A DNA stretch of 36,423 bases from a virus. Under the pieces are notes generated by a model. The model was not told the DNA's origin. It was given only the letters and a program-made list of their open reading frames with translations, and searched no databases. Positions within the stretch are counted from its first letter, which is position 1, and each line of letters begins with the position of its first letter. Below, piece by piece: positions 1-7,997 of the stretch. The translations under genes were made by a program, and so were the position numbers. The DNA lies in the IMG/VR virus record IMGVR_UViG_3300009183_000028, positions 1 through 36,423 of that record; one strand, written 5' to 3'.

Positions 1-216
1 ACCATGCGCGCACGTTATCCCGGCCGGTGCGCGGCCACTGGCGCGGCCATTAAACCCGGCGCGTTGATCTACTATGACCCGAAAAGCAAACGCGCCACGC
101 TGGCCCCGGTTTTCAATACGATAACCTTCATGGGCGAGCATGGACCGGCCACGTTTACGCGTAACGCGCGCGGCCGGTGCGAAGACTATCCATGTTGCGG
201 GTGTTGCACTATTTAA
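1..216 (+). CDS. Small Cys-rich early protein, 3' part of junction-spanning gene
   Basis: This is the remainder of a gene that starts at 36289 and crosses the circular junction. The whole product is about 75 aa. Position 1 falls inside codon 5, so the ATG at 4 is internal. The N-terminal part has a YPGRC motif followed by alternating Gly and hydrophobic residues, and the C-terminus has a Cys cluster (CEDYPCCGC). Together these resemble a degenerate zinc ribbon in which the first CxxC has become CxxT. It is part of the plus-strand early operon, just before the 40-aa gene at 228. Function unknown; a metal-binding or nucleic-acid-binding adaptor is a guess. Confidence 0.7.
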   Translation, partial: TMRARYPGRCAATGAAIKPGALIYYDPKSKRATLAPVFNTITFMGEHGPATFTRNARGRCEDYPCCGCCTI

Positions 217-227
217 AGGGAATCATC

Positions 228-350
228 ATGTTAGATACTTTTTTGGCCAACTTGAAAAAAGCCATTCGAGACAATGAAACCGTAACCATTGGTGGGGGCG
301 TATTTACGCCGGATGAGTTACGCGAAATTTTGAAGGCCATTGAACCATGA
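228..350 (+). CDS. Hypothetical 40-aa early protein
   Basis: Short acidic and helical product (starts MLDTFLANLKKAIRDN) in the early operon. It is preceded by a good ribosome site, AAAGGGA, about 8 nt before the ATG. The same context (AAAGG, then CATCATG) precedes the first two genes of the operon. Its stop overlaps the next start in an ATGA arrangement. No family recognised; function unknown. Confidence 0.6.
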   Translation: MLDTFLANLKKAIRDNETVTIGGGVFTPDELREILKAIEP

Positions 351-502
351 CCTACTACACCACCAAAGGGGCCGCGCAGGCCCTGGCCGATACCCTGGCC
401 ATGGAAGACGCCGACGCATGGCTTTATGAGGTCCACGCGAGCCCACGCGGGTTCTATGTGGCCGTTTTCGATTTTGATCACTTTTTTTTGGGGAATTTAT
501 GA
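347..502 (+). CDS. Hypothetical 51-aa early protein
   Basis: Starts inside the stop of the 40-aa gene (ATGA overlap), so translation is probably coupled. The N-terminal half is helical and Ala-rich (TKGAAQALADTLAMEDADAW). The C-terminal half alternates aromatic and polar residues as in beta strands (GFYVAVFDFDHFF). No family recognised. Its coding status rests on operon position and the overlapping start and stop. Confidence 0.55.
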   Translation: MTYYTTKGAAQALADTLAMEDADAWLYEVHASPRGFYVAVFDFDHFFLGNL

Positions 503-582
503 GAGACATTTTCGCAGCCTTGATTATCGCGGCCGCGCTCACTGTGTGCGCGCTGGCTTATTTTGACGTTTTAATTAAATGA
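499..582 (+). CDS. Tiny single-pass membrane peptide, 27 aa
   Basis: Encodes a 27-residue peptide with one hydrophobic stretch (about residues 5-21, AALIIAAALTVCALAYF) and a short charged N-terminus. It is probably an inner-membrane peptide. It overlaps the upstream stop in an ATGA arrangement and its own stop overlaps a possible downstream start. A superinfection-exclusion or host-takeover role is possible, but nothing in the sequence proves it. Confidence 0.45.
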   Translation: MRDIFAALIIAAALTVCALAYFDVLIK

Positions 583-593
583 AGGACAACACC

Positions 594-866
594 ATGCAAA
601 CGATCACATTAGGGAAAACCCGATACATCACCATGCGCGACGACATCATGGCGCACCACGCAAAATGCACCGGCAAGCATAAGCCGGTCAAGTCTAAGGG
701 GGCCATTAAGCGGTTTTATCCGCCCCATGGGGCCAGCATGACCACGGCCGAATACGTGGCCGCTTATGAGACCCTGAACAAGGGGCTAACCGCCTGGGGC
801 TGGCAGCCCTTGAGCACTACCGTTACCGTGGCCAGCGGAGAGGATGCATATTATGAGGATAATTAA
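594..866 (+). CDS. Hypothetical 90-aa early protein
   Basis: The product starts MQTITLGKTRY and contains a basic segment (HHAKCTGKHKPVKSKGAIKRF, about residues 21-41) and an acidic C-terminus. An in-frame ATG at 579 would add five residues. I prefer 594 because AAGGA at 582-586 lies 7 nt upstream of it, an ideal ribosome site. No family recognised. Confidence 0.65.
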   Translation: MQTITLGKTRYITMRDDIMAHHAKCTGKHKPVKSKGAIKRFYPPHGASMTTAEYVAAYETLNKGLTAWGWQPLSTTVTVASGEDAYYEDN

Positions 867-1008
867 TTTATTGTGGGGGCACCCTGGGGGGTCCAACCCC
901 CGGCCGTGGCAAGTGTGGCGCGGCGATTATCTGCAAGGGTGTTTCCGCACCCGGGCAGCGGCCCGGGCATTTGTGAAGGGGGGTGGCCATGTTGCACCCA
1001 ATATTTGA
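853..1008 (+). CDS. Hypothetical 51-aa basic early protein
   Basis: Overlaps the end of the 90-aa gene by 14 nt and the next gene by 20 nt, with GGAGAGG about 10 nt before the ATG. The product is Gly- and Arg-rich, with a middle part (VWRGDYLQGCFRTRAAARAF) that looks like a folded strand-helix segment rather than random translation. Function unknown. Inferred from frame, overlap and ribosome site. Confidence 0.5.
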   Translation: MRIINLLWGHPGGSNPRPWQVWRGDYLQGCFRTRAAARAFVKGGGHVAPNI

Positions 1009-1186
1009 ACGGGCCTTGGCACCCTATGCACCGCCGGCCGGGCCGGTTACGCTGGCCAGCGGCCGGGTGGTGGTCCACACACGCGAGCCCAACGGCGCGC
1101 AGCGCGCCACACCCACGCCGGGCGCCTACGCCATGACGCCGGCCGAATGGGCCGAATACAAAGGGGCGCGCGATGACGTTAACTAA
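989..1186 (+). CDS. Hypothetical 65-aa early protein
   Basis: Starts MLHPIFERALAPYAPPAGPV and ends in an acidic helix (MTPAEWAEYKGARDDVN). The ATG at 989 is preceded by AAGGGGGG. A GTG at 983 in the same frame is a less likely start. It overlaps the next gene by 14 nt. No family recognised. Confidence 0.6.
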   Translation: MLHPIFERALAPYAPPAGPVTLASGRVVVHTREPNGAQRATPTPGAYAMTPAEWAEYKGARDDVN

Positions 1187-1394
1187 TTTTTGCGAGACGC
1201 CGCGCACCATGGTGGAGATCGAAGCGGAGGGGTTCACGCGCGATCAAGTCTACGGGGCCGTCAAACGCGGCGAGCTGGTGAACCAAAACCGAAAAGACGC
1301 ATGGGGGCGCATCAAGCGGGGGGCGGGGCTTTTTACGGTGGCCTGCCCGGCCCCTGCGTATGATGCCGCGCCATTGGTGGCAGCATGGCGCTGA
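1173..1394 (+). CDS. Small helix-turn-helix-like protein, 73 aa
   Basis: The central part (EIEAEGFTRDQVYGAVKRGEL, then GRIKRGAGLFTV) has the layout of a compact winged-helix fold: a helix, a turn, a recognition helix, then a beta wing with GRI and GLF. That would suit a DNA-binding regulator acting late in the early operon. The assignment is by visual fold pattern only. It overlaps the upstream gene by 14 nt and is followed by a possible 19-aa peptide and the operon terminator. Confidence 0.55.
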   Translation: MTLTNFCETPRTMVEIEAEGFTRDQVYGAVKRGELVNQNRKDAWGRIKRGAGLFTVACPAPAYDAAPLVAAWR

Positions 1395-1444
1395 TGTGCG
1401 CGGTCATTTTGGCCGCTATACTTGCGCTGCTGCTGGACCTCTAG
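1385..1444 (+). CDS. Possible 19-aa hydrophobic peptide
   Basis: A 20-codon frame overlapping the end of the 73-aa gene encodes an almost fully hydrophobic peptide (MALMCAVILAAILALLLDL). It sits immediately before the terminator. A membrane peptide is plausible, but so short a frame could occur by chance. Confidence 0.3.
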   Translation: MALMCAVILAAILALLLDL

Positions 1445-1461
1445 CAGTTGCCAACCCTCAC

Positions 1462-1487
1462 AGGGCCCCTCGCAGGGCCCTTTTTTT
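1462..1487 (+). terminator. Intrinsic terminator of the early operon
   Basis: Perfect 7-bp stem AGGGCCC (1462-1468) with GGGCCCT (1475-1481), loop CTCGCA, followed by a run of seven T. It ends the plus-strand early transcripts where they meet the minus-strand replication operon, whose last stop codon is at 1486. Confidence 0.9.
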
Positions 1488-3756
1488 ATGTCGGTTCTAC
1501 CATGCGGCGCAAGTCGCTGCGCGAATACTCTCCCAACTCAGGGGCGCAGAAAACGTGCTTCTTCGTGTCATGGTCGCGTGACTTGATGCGGCCCATGTCC
1601 ACCCAGCCCGCCTCTTTGAATGCGTGCAGTAGTGCGGCCTGGACGACCTTGGTGCCCGTGGGGGCGATGCCTTGCAGCCGGTCACAAATGCCGTAGAACG
1701 GCCCGCCAACGACACCCCGGGAGAATTCACCCGAGCGCCGGCGCATGAGGTCAACCAAAAACGATTCTGCGCCGCTCATGCCATGCTCGACCATGATGGC
1801 CTTGGCCTCGGTCATCGGGGGCGGCGCGTTAGGGTTCCACGCGCTCACGTCCCGGGTGTGGAGGTAATGGGCCACGGCGGCAAACCCGTCCCGGTGCTGG
1901 TACCAGTTCCACAAGCTCACCGCCTGAGCCTCTGGCAGCTTGGCCGCGTCGGCCCATAGGACGAACCAGCGGCGATCCTCTGAGGGCAGCGAGATGGCCA
2001 CACGCTCATTGGAAAACGCAACGACAAACACGCGGTTGAGCGCATAGTAGGGGTGCAAGCCTTTGCGGTTGACCATGAGCAGCTCAGGGGGCGCGGCGAT
2101 GATGGGTTTTAACGTGTTCTCGAGCGCGCGGCGGTCCCGGGCCTCGGCCTGACGTAGCTCGGCGATTTCCATCACTTCGCACTCCAGCGCGTAGCCCCAC
2201 TGAGAGTTAAGATCTTCGTTTTTGACCAGCGAGCAGTTGTTTTTGGCCGGTCCACCGATGGCCCAAAAGAACGGGGCAAAGAGGGTATCTTTGCCCGATC
2301 CATGGTTGCCACCCAAAAGGATCGCATGGTTGATCTTATGGGTGGGAAATTGGACCTTGTGGGCCAAGGCGTTGAGCAAATGCTCGCGCTCGAAGCGCTC
2401 GGGCACCATGCGCTCGACGTGGGCGAGCCACGGGGACACGTCGCCAGCCTTGGGCTCCGGTCGGGCATCGCGCCAGCGGTTGCCGTAGACCAAACCATCG
2501 CGGGCGACTAGGACCGACTCGCCGGCAGCGTAGGTGATGCCAACCAGTGACTGAGCGCCTTTGGCCTGGCGGTTTTCATCGAATGATGTAGCGGCCTCGA
2601 TGCGGCGCTTGGTGTTGTGTATGGACTTGCAATCAATGTGGCGAAACAAGGCGTTAAACGTGCCGCGCGGTAATTCGCGCCGGTCTTGCATATCGAAAAA
2701 CGCATCATCGGTCTGGACGTAAGCAAACCGCACATACCAGTCGGCCTTTTCAACGCGGCCCAGCTCTTTGCGTTCCACCTCGGCGATGACGCGCGCGGCC
2801 TCGTCAGGGTAATCGGCAGTTGGCGCTAACTTTGAAAGGGCTGACTCCATGGCTTGGGTGAGCAGCTCTTCGCGCAGGCCGGGGTTGTGGGCCGGGCCAC
2901 CTTGGCCGGCCACCCACGTCAAAAAGGCGCGAGAGTCGAAGTCAACGCAATGCGAGTGCAGGCAGCAATAGGCGCGATTGGCGGGCATGTAGCGGCCCTC
3001 TGGGTTGCCGTCGGTATGCTCGGCACCATTGGGGCAGATGACCCCGGCCCAGCCCTCGCCATTGGGCTTGGACAGTAGCAGACCTTGGCCAGACAGCCAC
3101 GCCATGACGTCATCCGCGCCATCGTCTGAGATGCGGATCGGGCGCAAGGTGAGCGAGTCGGGTTCGACCGGCGTCACGTCCAAGGCGGTGCAGATGTCGC
3201 CTAGTGTGTACTCTCGGTCGGGATGAAACTCGACCAGGCGCGCGGCGAAATTGTCGCGGCCGGGTTTGAGATTGACGCTGCTAGGCAGTCGGAAGTTGCG
3301 CACCGGGTTGCAGGCACCGGGGTCGGTGTAACCCGCCTCGGCGATGGCCTTGATGGCCGCGCTGAACTCGGCCTTGGTCGGCTGATCGCTGAAGGCGTAG
3401 CCCCACTGGAATGAGCCGGGGGATGTCTCCATGACCCAAGTGGGCTCAAGCGGCGGGGTCTTGGACTTGGTGCCAATGTCGTCGAGCATCATCACCAAGA
3501 TGTACTCGCAGTTGGCAGCGGACGCTGACACGCGGCCGGTTTCAAACCGATCAACGATAAAGCTGGCCGTGTTGCCGTACCAGGCTTGATCCGCTTTGAT
3601 GCGCTTGGGGTCGGGCAGAAATGCCGGCCAGGTGCATTTGACCGCCCCATCGGCGTGGAGCTGTATCTCGCCGTCTTTTAACTGTGGTTTTTGCCTGACA
3701 ATCAGCGCTGTCTCGCCACTTGGGGCTAATTTTGTGATAAATTCCAGGAATTCCAA
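1486..3756 (-). CDS. Primase-helicase: RepB/PrimPol-like N-terminus fused to VirE/DUF5906-like P-loop helicase
   Basis: This 756-aa protein probably primes and unwinds DNA at the phage fork. The N-terminal ~200 residues carry the primase-polymerase signature of phage RepB-like primases: MMLDDIG (D92, D93) and RNFRLPSSVNLKPG (about 154-167). A Cys/His cluster at 241-270 (C241, H247, C264, C265, H267, H269, C270) may bind zinc. The C-terminal half is a superfamily 3/VirE-like helicase with a Walker A motif GGNHGSGKDT at 482-491. The start is TTG at 3756, chosen because AAGGAG lies 7 nt upstream; no ATG fits as well. It is the last gene of the leftward replication operon. The domain calls are by motif; the exact Pfam family is less sure. 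Confidence 0.85.
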   Translation of the reverse strand: MEFLEFITKLAPSGETALIVRQKPQLKDGEIQLHADGAVKCTWPAFLPDPKRIKADQAWYGNTASFIVDRFETGRVSASAANCEYILVMMLDDIGTKSKTPPLEPTWVMETSPGSFQWGYAFSDQPTKAEFSAAIKAIAEAGYTDPGACNPVRNFRLPSSVNLKPGRDNFAARLVEFHPDREYTLGDICTALDVTPVEPDSLTLRPIRISDDGADDVMAWLSGQGLLLSKPNGEGWAGVICPNGAEHTDGNPEGRYMPANRAYCCLHSHCVDFDSRAFLTWVAGQGGPAHNPGLREELLTQAMESALSKLAPTADYPDEAARVIAEVERKELGRVEKADWYVRFAYVQTDDAFFDMQDRRELPRGTFNALFRHIDCKSIHNTKRRIEAATSFDENRQAKGAQSLVGITYAAGESVLVARDGLVYGNRWRDARPEPKAGDVSPWLAHVERMVPERFEREHLLNALAHKVQFPTHKINHAILLGGNHGSGKDTLFAPFFWAIGGPAKNNCSLVKNEDLNSQWGYALECEVMEIAELRQAEARDRRALENTLKPIIAAPPELLMVNRKGLHPYYALNRVFVVAFSNERVAISLPSEDRRWFVLWADAAKLPEAQAVSLWNWYQHRDGFAAVAHYLHTRDVSAWNPNAPPPMTEAKAIMVEHGMSGAESFLVDLMRRRSGEFSRGVVGGPFYGICDRLQGIAPTGTKVVQAALLHAFKEAGWVDMGRIKSRDHDTKKHVFCAPELGEYSRSDLRRMVEPT

Positions 3757-3773
3757 CTTGTTTCTCCTTTAAG

Positions 3774-3797
3774 AGCCCGCCTGCCAGCGGGCTTTTT
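3774..3797 (+). terminator. Hairpin with plus-strand T-run between polymerase and primase genes
   Basis: Stem AGCCCGC (3774-3780) with GCGGGCT (3787-3793), loop CTGCCA, followed by TTTTT in the plus direction. For the minus-strand operon it lies in the 39-nt gap between the polymerase stop and primase start, and there it lacks a T-run. It could block antisense read-through from the early operon, or act as an mRNA-processing or stability hairpin for the replication transcript. Confidence 0.5.
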
Positions 3798-5706
3798 ATT
3801 TGCCGTATACCGACATGATCGCCACCTCTGCGTCAAGGGGCAAGCCCTTGGCCCACTCGGGCGGCGTACACATCACCTCTTTCAATCGCACGGCCATTTC
3901 TTCTGGCCGGTCGGTCTCTAGCACCACCTCGTCATGGACGTGGAGCACCACGTCATCAAGCTGGCGCAGCGTATGGCGCAGCAAGTCATTGGCGGTGGCT
4001 TGGGTGATATTCTCACACGCTAGACCCTTCCAAAGCCTTGCACGCGGCCATTCTTTTGCGTCTGCTGCTGGTTTCCAAGCGGCCTTGGCGTAGGTCACAC
4101 CATCGGCGTCCAGCTTGGCAAACGGGTAGCACAGCACCCGCGCGGAGGGCAGAGCGTACCAGAGATGTTGGCCGTCGAACATATAGGTGACCCGGCCCGC
4201 GCTGAACTCAAAACCTTTGTTTCTCATTGCTCGGGTGTAGGCTTCTTCTAAAGCCGACCAATAAGGTACAGACCAAGGATTAGCACGACGCCAGCCATCA
4301 ACCATTCGCTTGGCCTCAAACTCGGTGAGCTGCACGCCATAGGCGCGGCCCATGGCTGCGAAAGCACCCACGCCACCGGCAAAGCCGCAGGCGAGCTCTT
4401 GCACCTTGCCGATCTGGCGCTGATCCTTGGTGACATCGGCCACGGCCACGCCGAAGGTGGCAGCAGCGTTGACCTTGTACACGTCCTCGCCCTTGGCAAA
4501 GATGGCCAGCTTATCGTCCCCACGGCCTGAGAGCCACGGGTTGGCGCGGGCCTCTATCGCCGCCCAGTCAGCCACGACCAAATGCTTACCCGGCGCAGGC
4601 ACAAGCGCGGGTCTGAGCATTCCTTTGAGGACGTCGGTGACCCGCTTGCCATATCTTGGGACGATGGCGTGCCCTCTGACCATAGCGTTGCGTACGGCTG
4701 CGGGTTCTTCAGCGGTTTTACGGGTGAAATTGTGAACTTGGGCGCCGTAGCTAGAAGCACGGCCTGTAGCCGAGCCTCCAGCAAAGACAAACGCGCCTCG
4801 TACTCTCTGATCTTCCACATCGGCAAGCTGCGCGAGTCTGCTGAATTTCGCGACTGACGACGCCCATAGGTCGTCGGCGCACTGGATGACTTCTTGAACA
4901 TGGGGTGGGACATCCTCACAGTTTAATAAATTGGCCCTGACAGTCTTGTCAATGCTGTACTTCATCTCGCCGTCTTTGTAGGTTTCCATGAGCTTGAGGG
5001 CTTGCGGCCCCACACGCTCGATGACCCACTGGCGCATTTTGGGGGAGCGCACGCTAGTGATCGCGCCCTCGGTGACCTCGGCCACGATCTGCTCGATTTC
5101 GACCAACTCATCGCTGGCGTACTTGATAGCCGCTTTGCACAAGGGCACATCGACCAAGACGCCCCGGTCGTTGATGCGTTCGTTGATGTGGTAGTCGAGC
5201 AGTTCGTCCTCTGACAGCGGCCGCAGCGCCTTGCTGATCGAGCGCATGGCCCGCACGTCTTGTTCGCAGTAGGCGATCATCTCGGCCATCAGGGCCGGGT
5301 CGTCGCGGAATGGCGGGATGCATAGCAGGCGAATCAACTGCGAGCCGCGATGGTCTTTCTTCATGGACGCGCCGGCAAAGCGCCCCACGTCTTCAAGCGA
5401 ACCCGGCGCACAGTTGGCGCGGGCCTGGGTGGCGGTGCAGTAGAACTGCTCCAGATCAAAGTTGATCTGCAACACGTACCAGAAAATTAGGCGCTCAAAC
5501 GCGGCGTTGTGGGCGTAGATTACGCCTTTGTAATCTTTGATTTGTTCGGGGAAGGGCTGCGTGGGCACCCACGTCTGAACGTCCTCATCATCAAAAGCCC
5601 ACGACATGCACAGCACGTCGGTCGATGGGTCTTGAGCGTAGTTGTAAACGCCTGCGACTTTTAGGTCGCAGGCGCTACGGGTTTCAAAGTCAACCCAAAG
5701 AGTCAT
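3796..5706 (-). CDS. Family A DNA polymerase with 3'-5' exonuclease domain
   Basis: The replicative polymerase, 636 aa. The N-terminus is a DnaQ-like exonuclease: Exo I WVDFET (D6, E8), Exo II around NAAFERLIFW and Exo III YCEQDVRAM. The C-terminal half has family A motif A (VVADWAAIEARANPWLSG), motif B (RQIGKVQELACGFAGGVGAF) and motif C (LHVHDEVVLE). There is no 5'-3' exonuclease domain. This form belongs to the widespread phage module DUF2800-DUF2815-PolA-VirE. Its start overlaps the DUF2815 stop by one base (TGATG), implying coupled translation. Confidence 0.95.
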   Translation of the reverse strand: MTLWVDFETRSACDLKVAGVYNYAQDPSTDVLCMSWAFDDEDVQTWVPTQPFPEQIKDYKGVIYAHNAAFERLIFWYVLQINFDLEQFYCTATQARANCAPGSLEDVGRFAGASMKKDHRGSQLIRLLCIPPFRDDPALMAEMIAYCEQDVRAMRSISKALRPLSEDELLDYHINERINDRGVLVDVPLCKAAIKYASDELVEIEQIVAEVTEGAITSVRSPKMRQWVIERVGPQALKLMETYKDGEMKYSIDKTVRANLLNCEDVPPHVQEVIQCADDLWASSVAKFSRLAQLADVEDQRVRGAFVFAGGSATGRASSYGAQVHNFTRKTAEEPAAVRNAMVRGHAIVPRYGKRVTDVLKGMLRPALVPAPGKHLVVADWAAIEARANPWLSGRGDDKLAIFAKGEDVYKVNAAATFGVAVADVTKDQRQIGKVQELACGFAGGVGAFAAMGRAYGVQLTEFEAKRMVDGWRRANPWSVPYWSALEEAYTRAMRNKGFEFSAGRVTYMFDGQHLWYALPSARVLCYPFAKLDADGVTYAKAAWKPAADAKEWPRARLWKGLACENITQATANDLLRHTLRQLDDVVLHVHDEVVLETDRPEEMAVRLKEVMCTPPEWAKGLPLDAEVAIMSVYGK

Positions 5707-6335
5707 CAGGCAGACCGACGACGACGGCCAGCGGGGGCAGTCGCTTCAACGGCAACTTCGGGCTCACCGTCCATACTGACCCATTCGACAACCTCAAACA
5801 CCGGGGTGAAGATTTTGCCGTAGCTCTTGTGGGCGTAGTGATCCTTTTTGAGGCGCACAATCGCCACTGGCTTGGCTTGGTCCTTTTCGACCTGTTCAGC
5901 CAATAGCACAGCCAAGGTCTGCACAGCGCGTTTGCCGCCCACTGACGTGGTGGTGTACCGCGCTTCCATGCCCTTGTCGTCGCCGCTGACACACTTGAGG
6001 CTCATGCCCACTTGTGTCTCCCAACCTTTTTTAGCGCCGGGGGGCGCTTCATCAAGCTCGGGCAACGGTTGAGACACCGACGCCATCTTCTCGGCCAGCA
6101 CTTCACCATCGCCCCATGCGATGAAGCCGTGGACAAAGCTGAAAGGATTGATGGCCCAGGTGGAGTCGTCTTCCACTTCGGTCTGATCGGCACCGAAGAC
6201 CCAGTGGCCAGTCTTGTCCATTTTCAGGATGACTGTGCCGGCTGGGCCCACGTCTGCTTGGATCGCGCGCAAAGCGGTTGAGAGGGTGGAGACTGCGGGC
6301 AAGCCCGCCTGAGAGAACGCTACTAAATTGGACAT
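5706..6335 (-). CDS. DUF2815-like protein, probable single-stranded DNA-binding protein
   Basis: This 209-aa protein begins with an extended N-terminus followed by a beta-rich core (strands near WETQVGMSLKCV, ARYTTTSVGGKRAVQTLAVLLAEQV, VAIVRLKKDHYAHKSYGKIFTPVFEVVEWV). That suits an OB-fold ssDNA-binding protein. Position between a DUF2800-like nuclease and PolA is the standard location of DUF2815 in phage replication modules. The tail ends in basic residues (AGRRRRSA), unlike the acidic tails of bacterial SSB. The ssDNA-binding role is inferred from context and family. Confidence 0.75.
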   Translation of the reverse strand: MSNLVAFSQAGLPAVSTLSTALRAIQADVGPAGTVILKMDKTGHWVFGADQTEVEDDSTWAINPFSFVHGFIAWGDGEVLAEKMASVSQPLPELDEAPPGAKKGWETQVGMSLKCVSGDDKGMEARYTTTSVGGKRAVQTLAVLLAEQVEKDQAKPVAIVRLKKDHYAHKSYGKIFTPVFEVVEWVSMDGEPEVAVEATAPAGRRRRSA

Positions 6336-6344
6336 TTCTGTTCC

Positions 6345-7472
6345 TTATTGAAGTTTAGAAAGGGCAGCAGTCAACTGCTTCCCGATTTGAACCACCGCCG
6401 GCCTGGGATCACTCTCAGACGCGATGGTGGTACCCGAAGAGACGGCGACGACCAGATCATCGGGCAGGGCTTGCTTGCGCTTTTTGAGCGCCTTCTCAGC
6501 CTTGGCCGGTGAAATGATAGAAGTCTCCATCACCTCAGATTCTGTGAGACCAAACGCAAACAGGGCGACTTTGGCCTTGTCTTCATCAGTCCACTGTCTG
6601 ATGGCACGCTTGGCCACCAACTTGTAATCAGGCAGTTTAGCACCGCTGTCCAGCATCTGAAGGGCCAACGCGCGCAGATCCGAAATCCACTGCTCCAGCA
6701 TGTCGGCGTTCTTCAGATACGCGCTGATCTGGGGCGCGTCCAGGCTCTCAATAGACGTCTTCAAAGCCCGGTCAACAGCGCCGGTCATCTGTGGGCAGAT
6801 GGGCTTGGCTGCGCACCAGCGGCAGTGGTCGCCGATCTTGAGTTCAGCGTCGGGCTGCTGCGCCAGCTTGACGGCCTGCACCAACTGCAACTCAAACTCA
6901 GCAATGCGCTTTGGCGTGGTCACCCAGCGCTTGACTTGGGGCGGCTGCACGATCACGCACTCGATCTCATCGACGCCATCAAACGCCCACTTGGCGGCCT
7001 CAGTGCGCATGGATGCAGCGGCGTAGAACATCAACTGCGGATTTTCCACCACGTCAACCATAACACCGTCACCGAATTTCCAGTCAAGTACAACAGCGCG
7101 ATTGCCCACCCGGCCAATAAGGTCAGTACTGCCAAATACGCCGGGAAGTAGATCACCAAAGCCAACACGTGTTTCAGCTTCAATTTCCATCTCCTTGGTC
7201 GGGTCGATCTCATCGAGCGCGGCCATTGCAACTTTCAGCTTGTTGTCAATCAGCTCTTGCGTCAGCACTTGGTCTTGGTACTTGGTGCCCAAGTAATGCT
7301 CGGGCGGGTTGTCGCTCATCACGATGTCGGCGATGACGTTGTGCAACAGCGTGCCCTCATCGGCGTATTTGTTGCTGGGCTGGGGCGGCATCTTTTGCAC
7401 CAAGGCCACTGAGCCTGGGCAGTTGATGACGCGCTTGGCGGTCGAGCCGCCGACGATGTTACTGTGTTTCAT
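6345..7472 (-). CDS. DUF2800-like PD-(D/E)XK nuclease with Fe-S cysteine cluster
   Basis: This 375-aa protein resembles RecB/Cas4-type nucleases. It has H44 in a helix (TLLHNVIAD), D117 in GVFGSTDLIG, D130-x-K132 in VVLDWKFG, and QLMFYAAA at 146-153, the order expected for the nuclease core. C18 (INCPGS) plus C217, C220 and C226 (CRWCAAKPIC) match the split cysteine set that holds a 4Fe-4S cluster in AddB/Cas4-like enzymes. It may process replication or recombination intermediates. The start overlaps the upstream 104-aa gene in an ATGA arrangement. Confidence 0.85.
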   Translation of the reverse strand: MKHSNIVGGSTAKRVINCPGSVALVQKMPPQPSNKYADEGTLLHNVIADIVMSDNPPEHYLGTKYQDQVLTQELIDNKLKVAMAALDEIDPTKEMEIEAETRVGFGDLLPGVFGSTDLIGRVGNRAVVLDWKFGDGVMVDVVENPQLMFYAAASMRTEAAKWAFDGVDEIECVIVQPPQVKRWVTTPKRIAEFELQLVQAVKLAQQPDAELKIGDHCRWCAAKPICPQMTGAVDRALKTSIESLDAPQISAYLKNADMLEQWISDLRALALQMLDSGAKLPDYKLVAKRAIRQWTDEDKAKVALFAFGLTESEVMETSIISPAKAEKALKKRKQALPDDLVVAVSSGTTIASESDPRPAVVQIGKQLTAALSKLQ

Positions 7473-7783
7473 ACTTTACCCCCCGCTCTTTTAGCAACTC
7501 TTTCCATTGCATCGCCGTAACTCATGCCCAATGCTTTTTCAATCAGCGCCAATGAATCGTCAATAATCTTGTCAAAAGTACCAGGCTCTACTTCTTTGAT
7601 GACATTCAATGTCATCTTAGCGTCTTCCAATGCTTCAACGTCAGCGCTGTTGGCGCTATACAGCAGATCAATGTCTGCTTGAATAGGGGGCTTGGGCGGC
7701 TGTATCCGGTCAAACATTTGTTTTCCAAGGCTGTAAAAATCTTTGTTTTTACCAGTGCTGTTGTCTTTAGTTTTGCGTTGCAT
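7469..7783 (-). CDS. Hypothetical 104-aa protein of the replication operon
   Basis: Soluble, mostly helical product with a basic N-terminus (MQRKTKDNSTGKNKD) and Pro-rich linker (IQPPKPPIQADIDLL), then an acidic helical region. It overlaps the nuclease gene by 4 nt and the 53-aa gene by 17 nt, so it is clearly part of the operon. No family recognised. Gene order suggests an accessory replication or recombination factor. Confidence 0.7.
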   Translation of the reverse strand: MQRKTKDNSTGKNKDFYSLGKQMFDRIQPPKPPIQADIDLLYSANSADVEALEDAKMTLNVIKEVEPGTFDKIIDDSLALIEKALGMSYGDAMERVAKRAGGKV

Positions 7784-7928
7784 CTTGTGTTTCCTCTTTA
7801 GTGAATTTGATTTCGCCGTTGTAGCTGTAGGTTCTGATCTCTACTGTGTTGAAGGCGTCTGGGAATTTGGCTTGCGCCCATTCCAACAGAATTTGCTCTG
7901 CTTCTTTGGTGGTGATTTTCAGTTCCAT
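7767..7928 (-). CDS. Hypothetical 53-aa protein, first gene of the replication operon
   Basis: Starts MELKITTKEAEQILLEWAQAKF, with an amphipathic helix followed by beta-like residues (TVEIRTYSYNGEIKFTKEE). A very good ribosome site, AAGGAG, lies 7 nt before the ATG. It is the promoter-proximal gene of the leftward operon. The compact strand-helix-strand look could fit a small regulator, but no family is recognised. Confidence 0.65.
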   Translation of the reverse strand: MELKITTKEAEQILLEWAQAKFPDAFNTVEIRTYSYNGEIKFTKEETQDATQN

Positions 7929-7997
7929 GTGGACTCTCCTTTAGTTGATGAGCCTTGACTATAGCATAAAAAATAAAAGTGTGCTAAACTTTTTGAC
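7929..7997. promoter_or_regulatory. Divergent promoter region between the two replication operons
   Basis: AT-rich 69-bp gap between divergent genes. Minus strand: TTAGCA (7982-7987), 18-nt spacer, TATAGT (7958-7963), a moderate sigma70 promoter for the leftward genes. Plus strand: an extended -10, TG-C-TAAACT (7982-7990), would place the transcript start at about 7996-7998, the ATG of the VRR-NUC gene. The two candidates overlap, so the operons may compete. All assignments are by eye. Confidence 0.45.
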
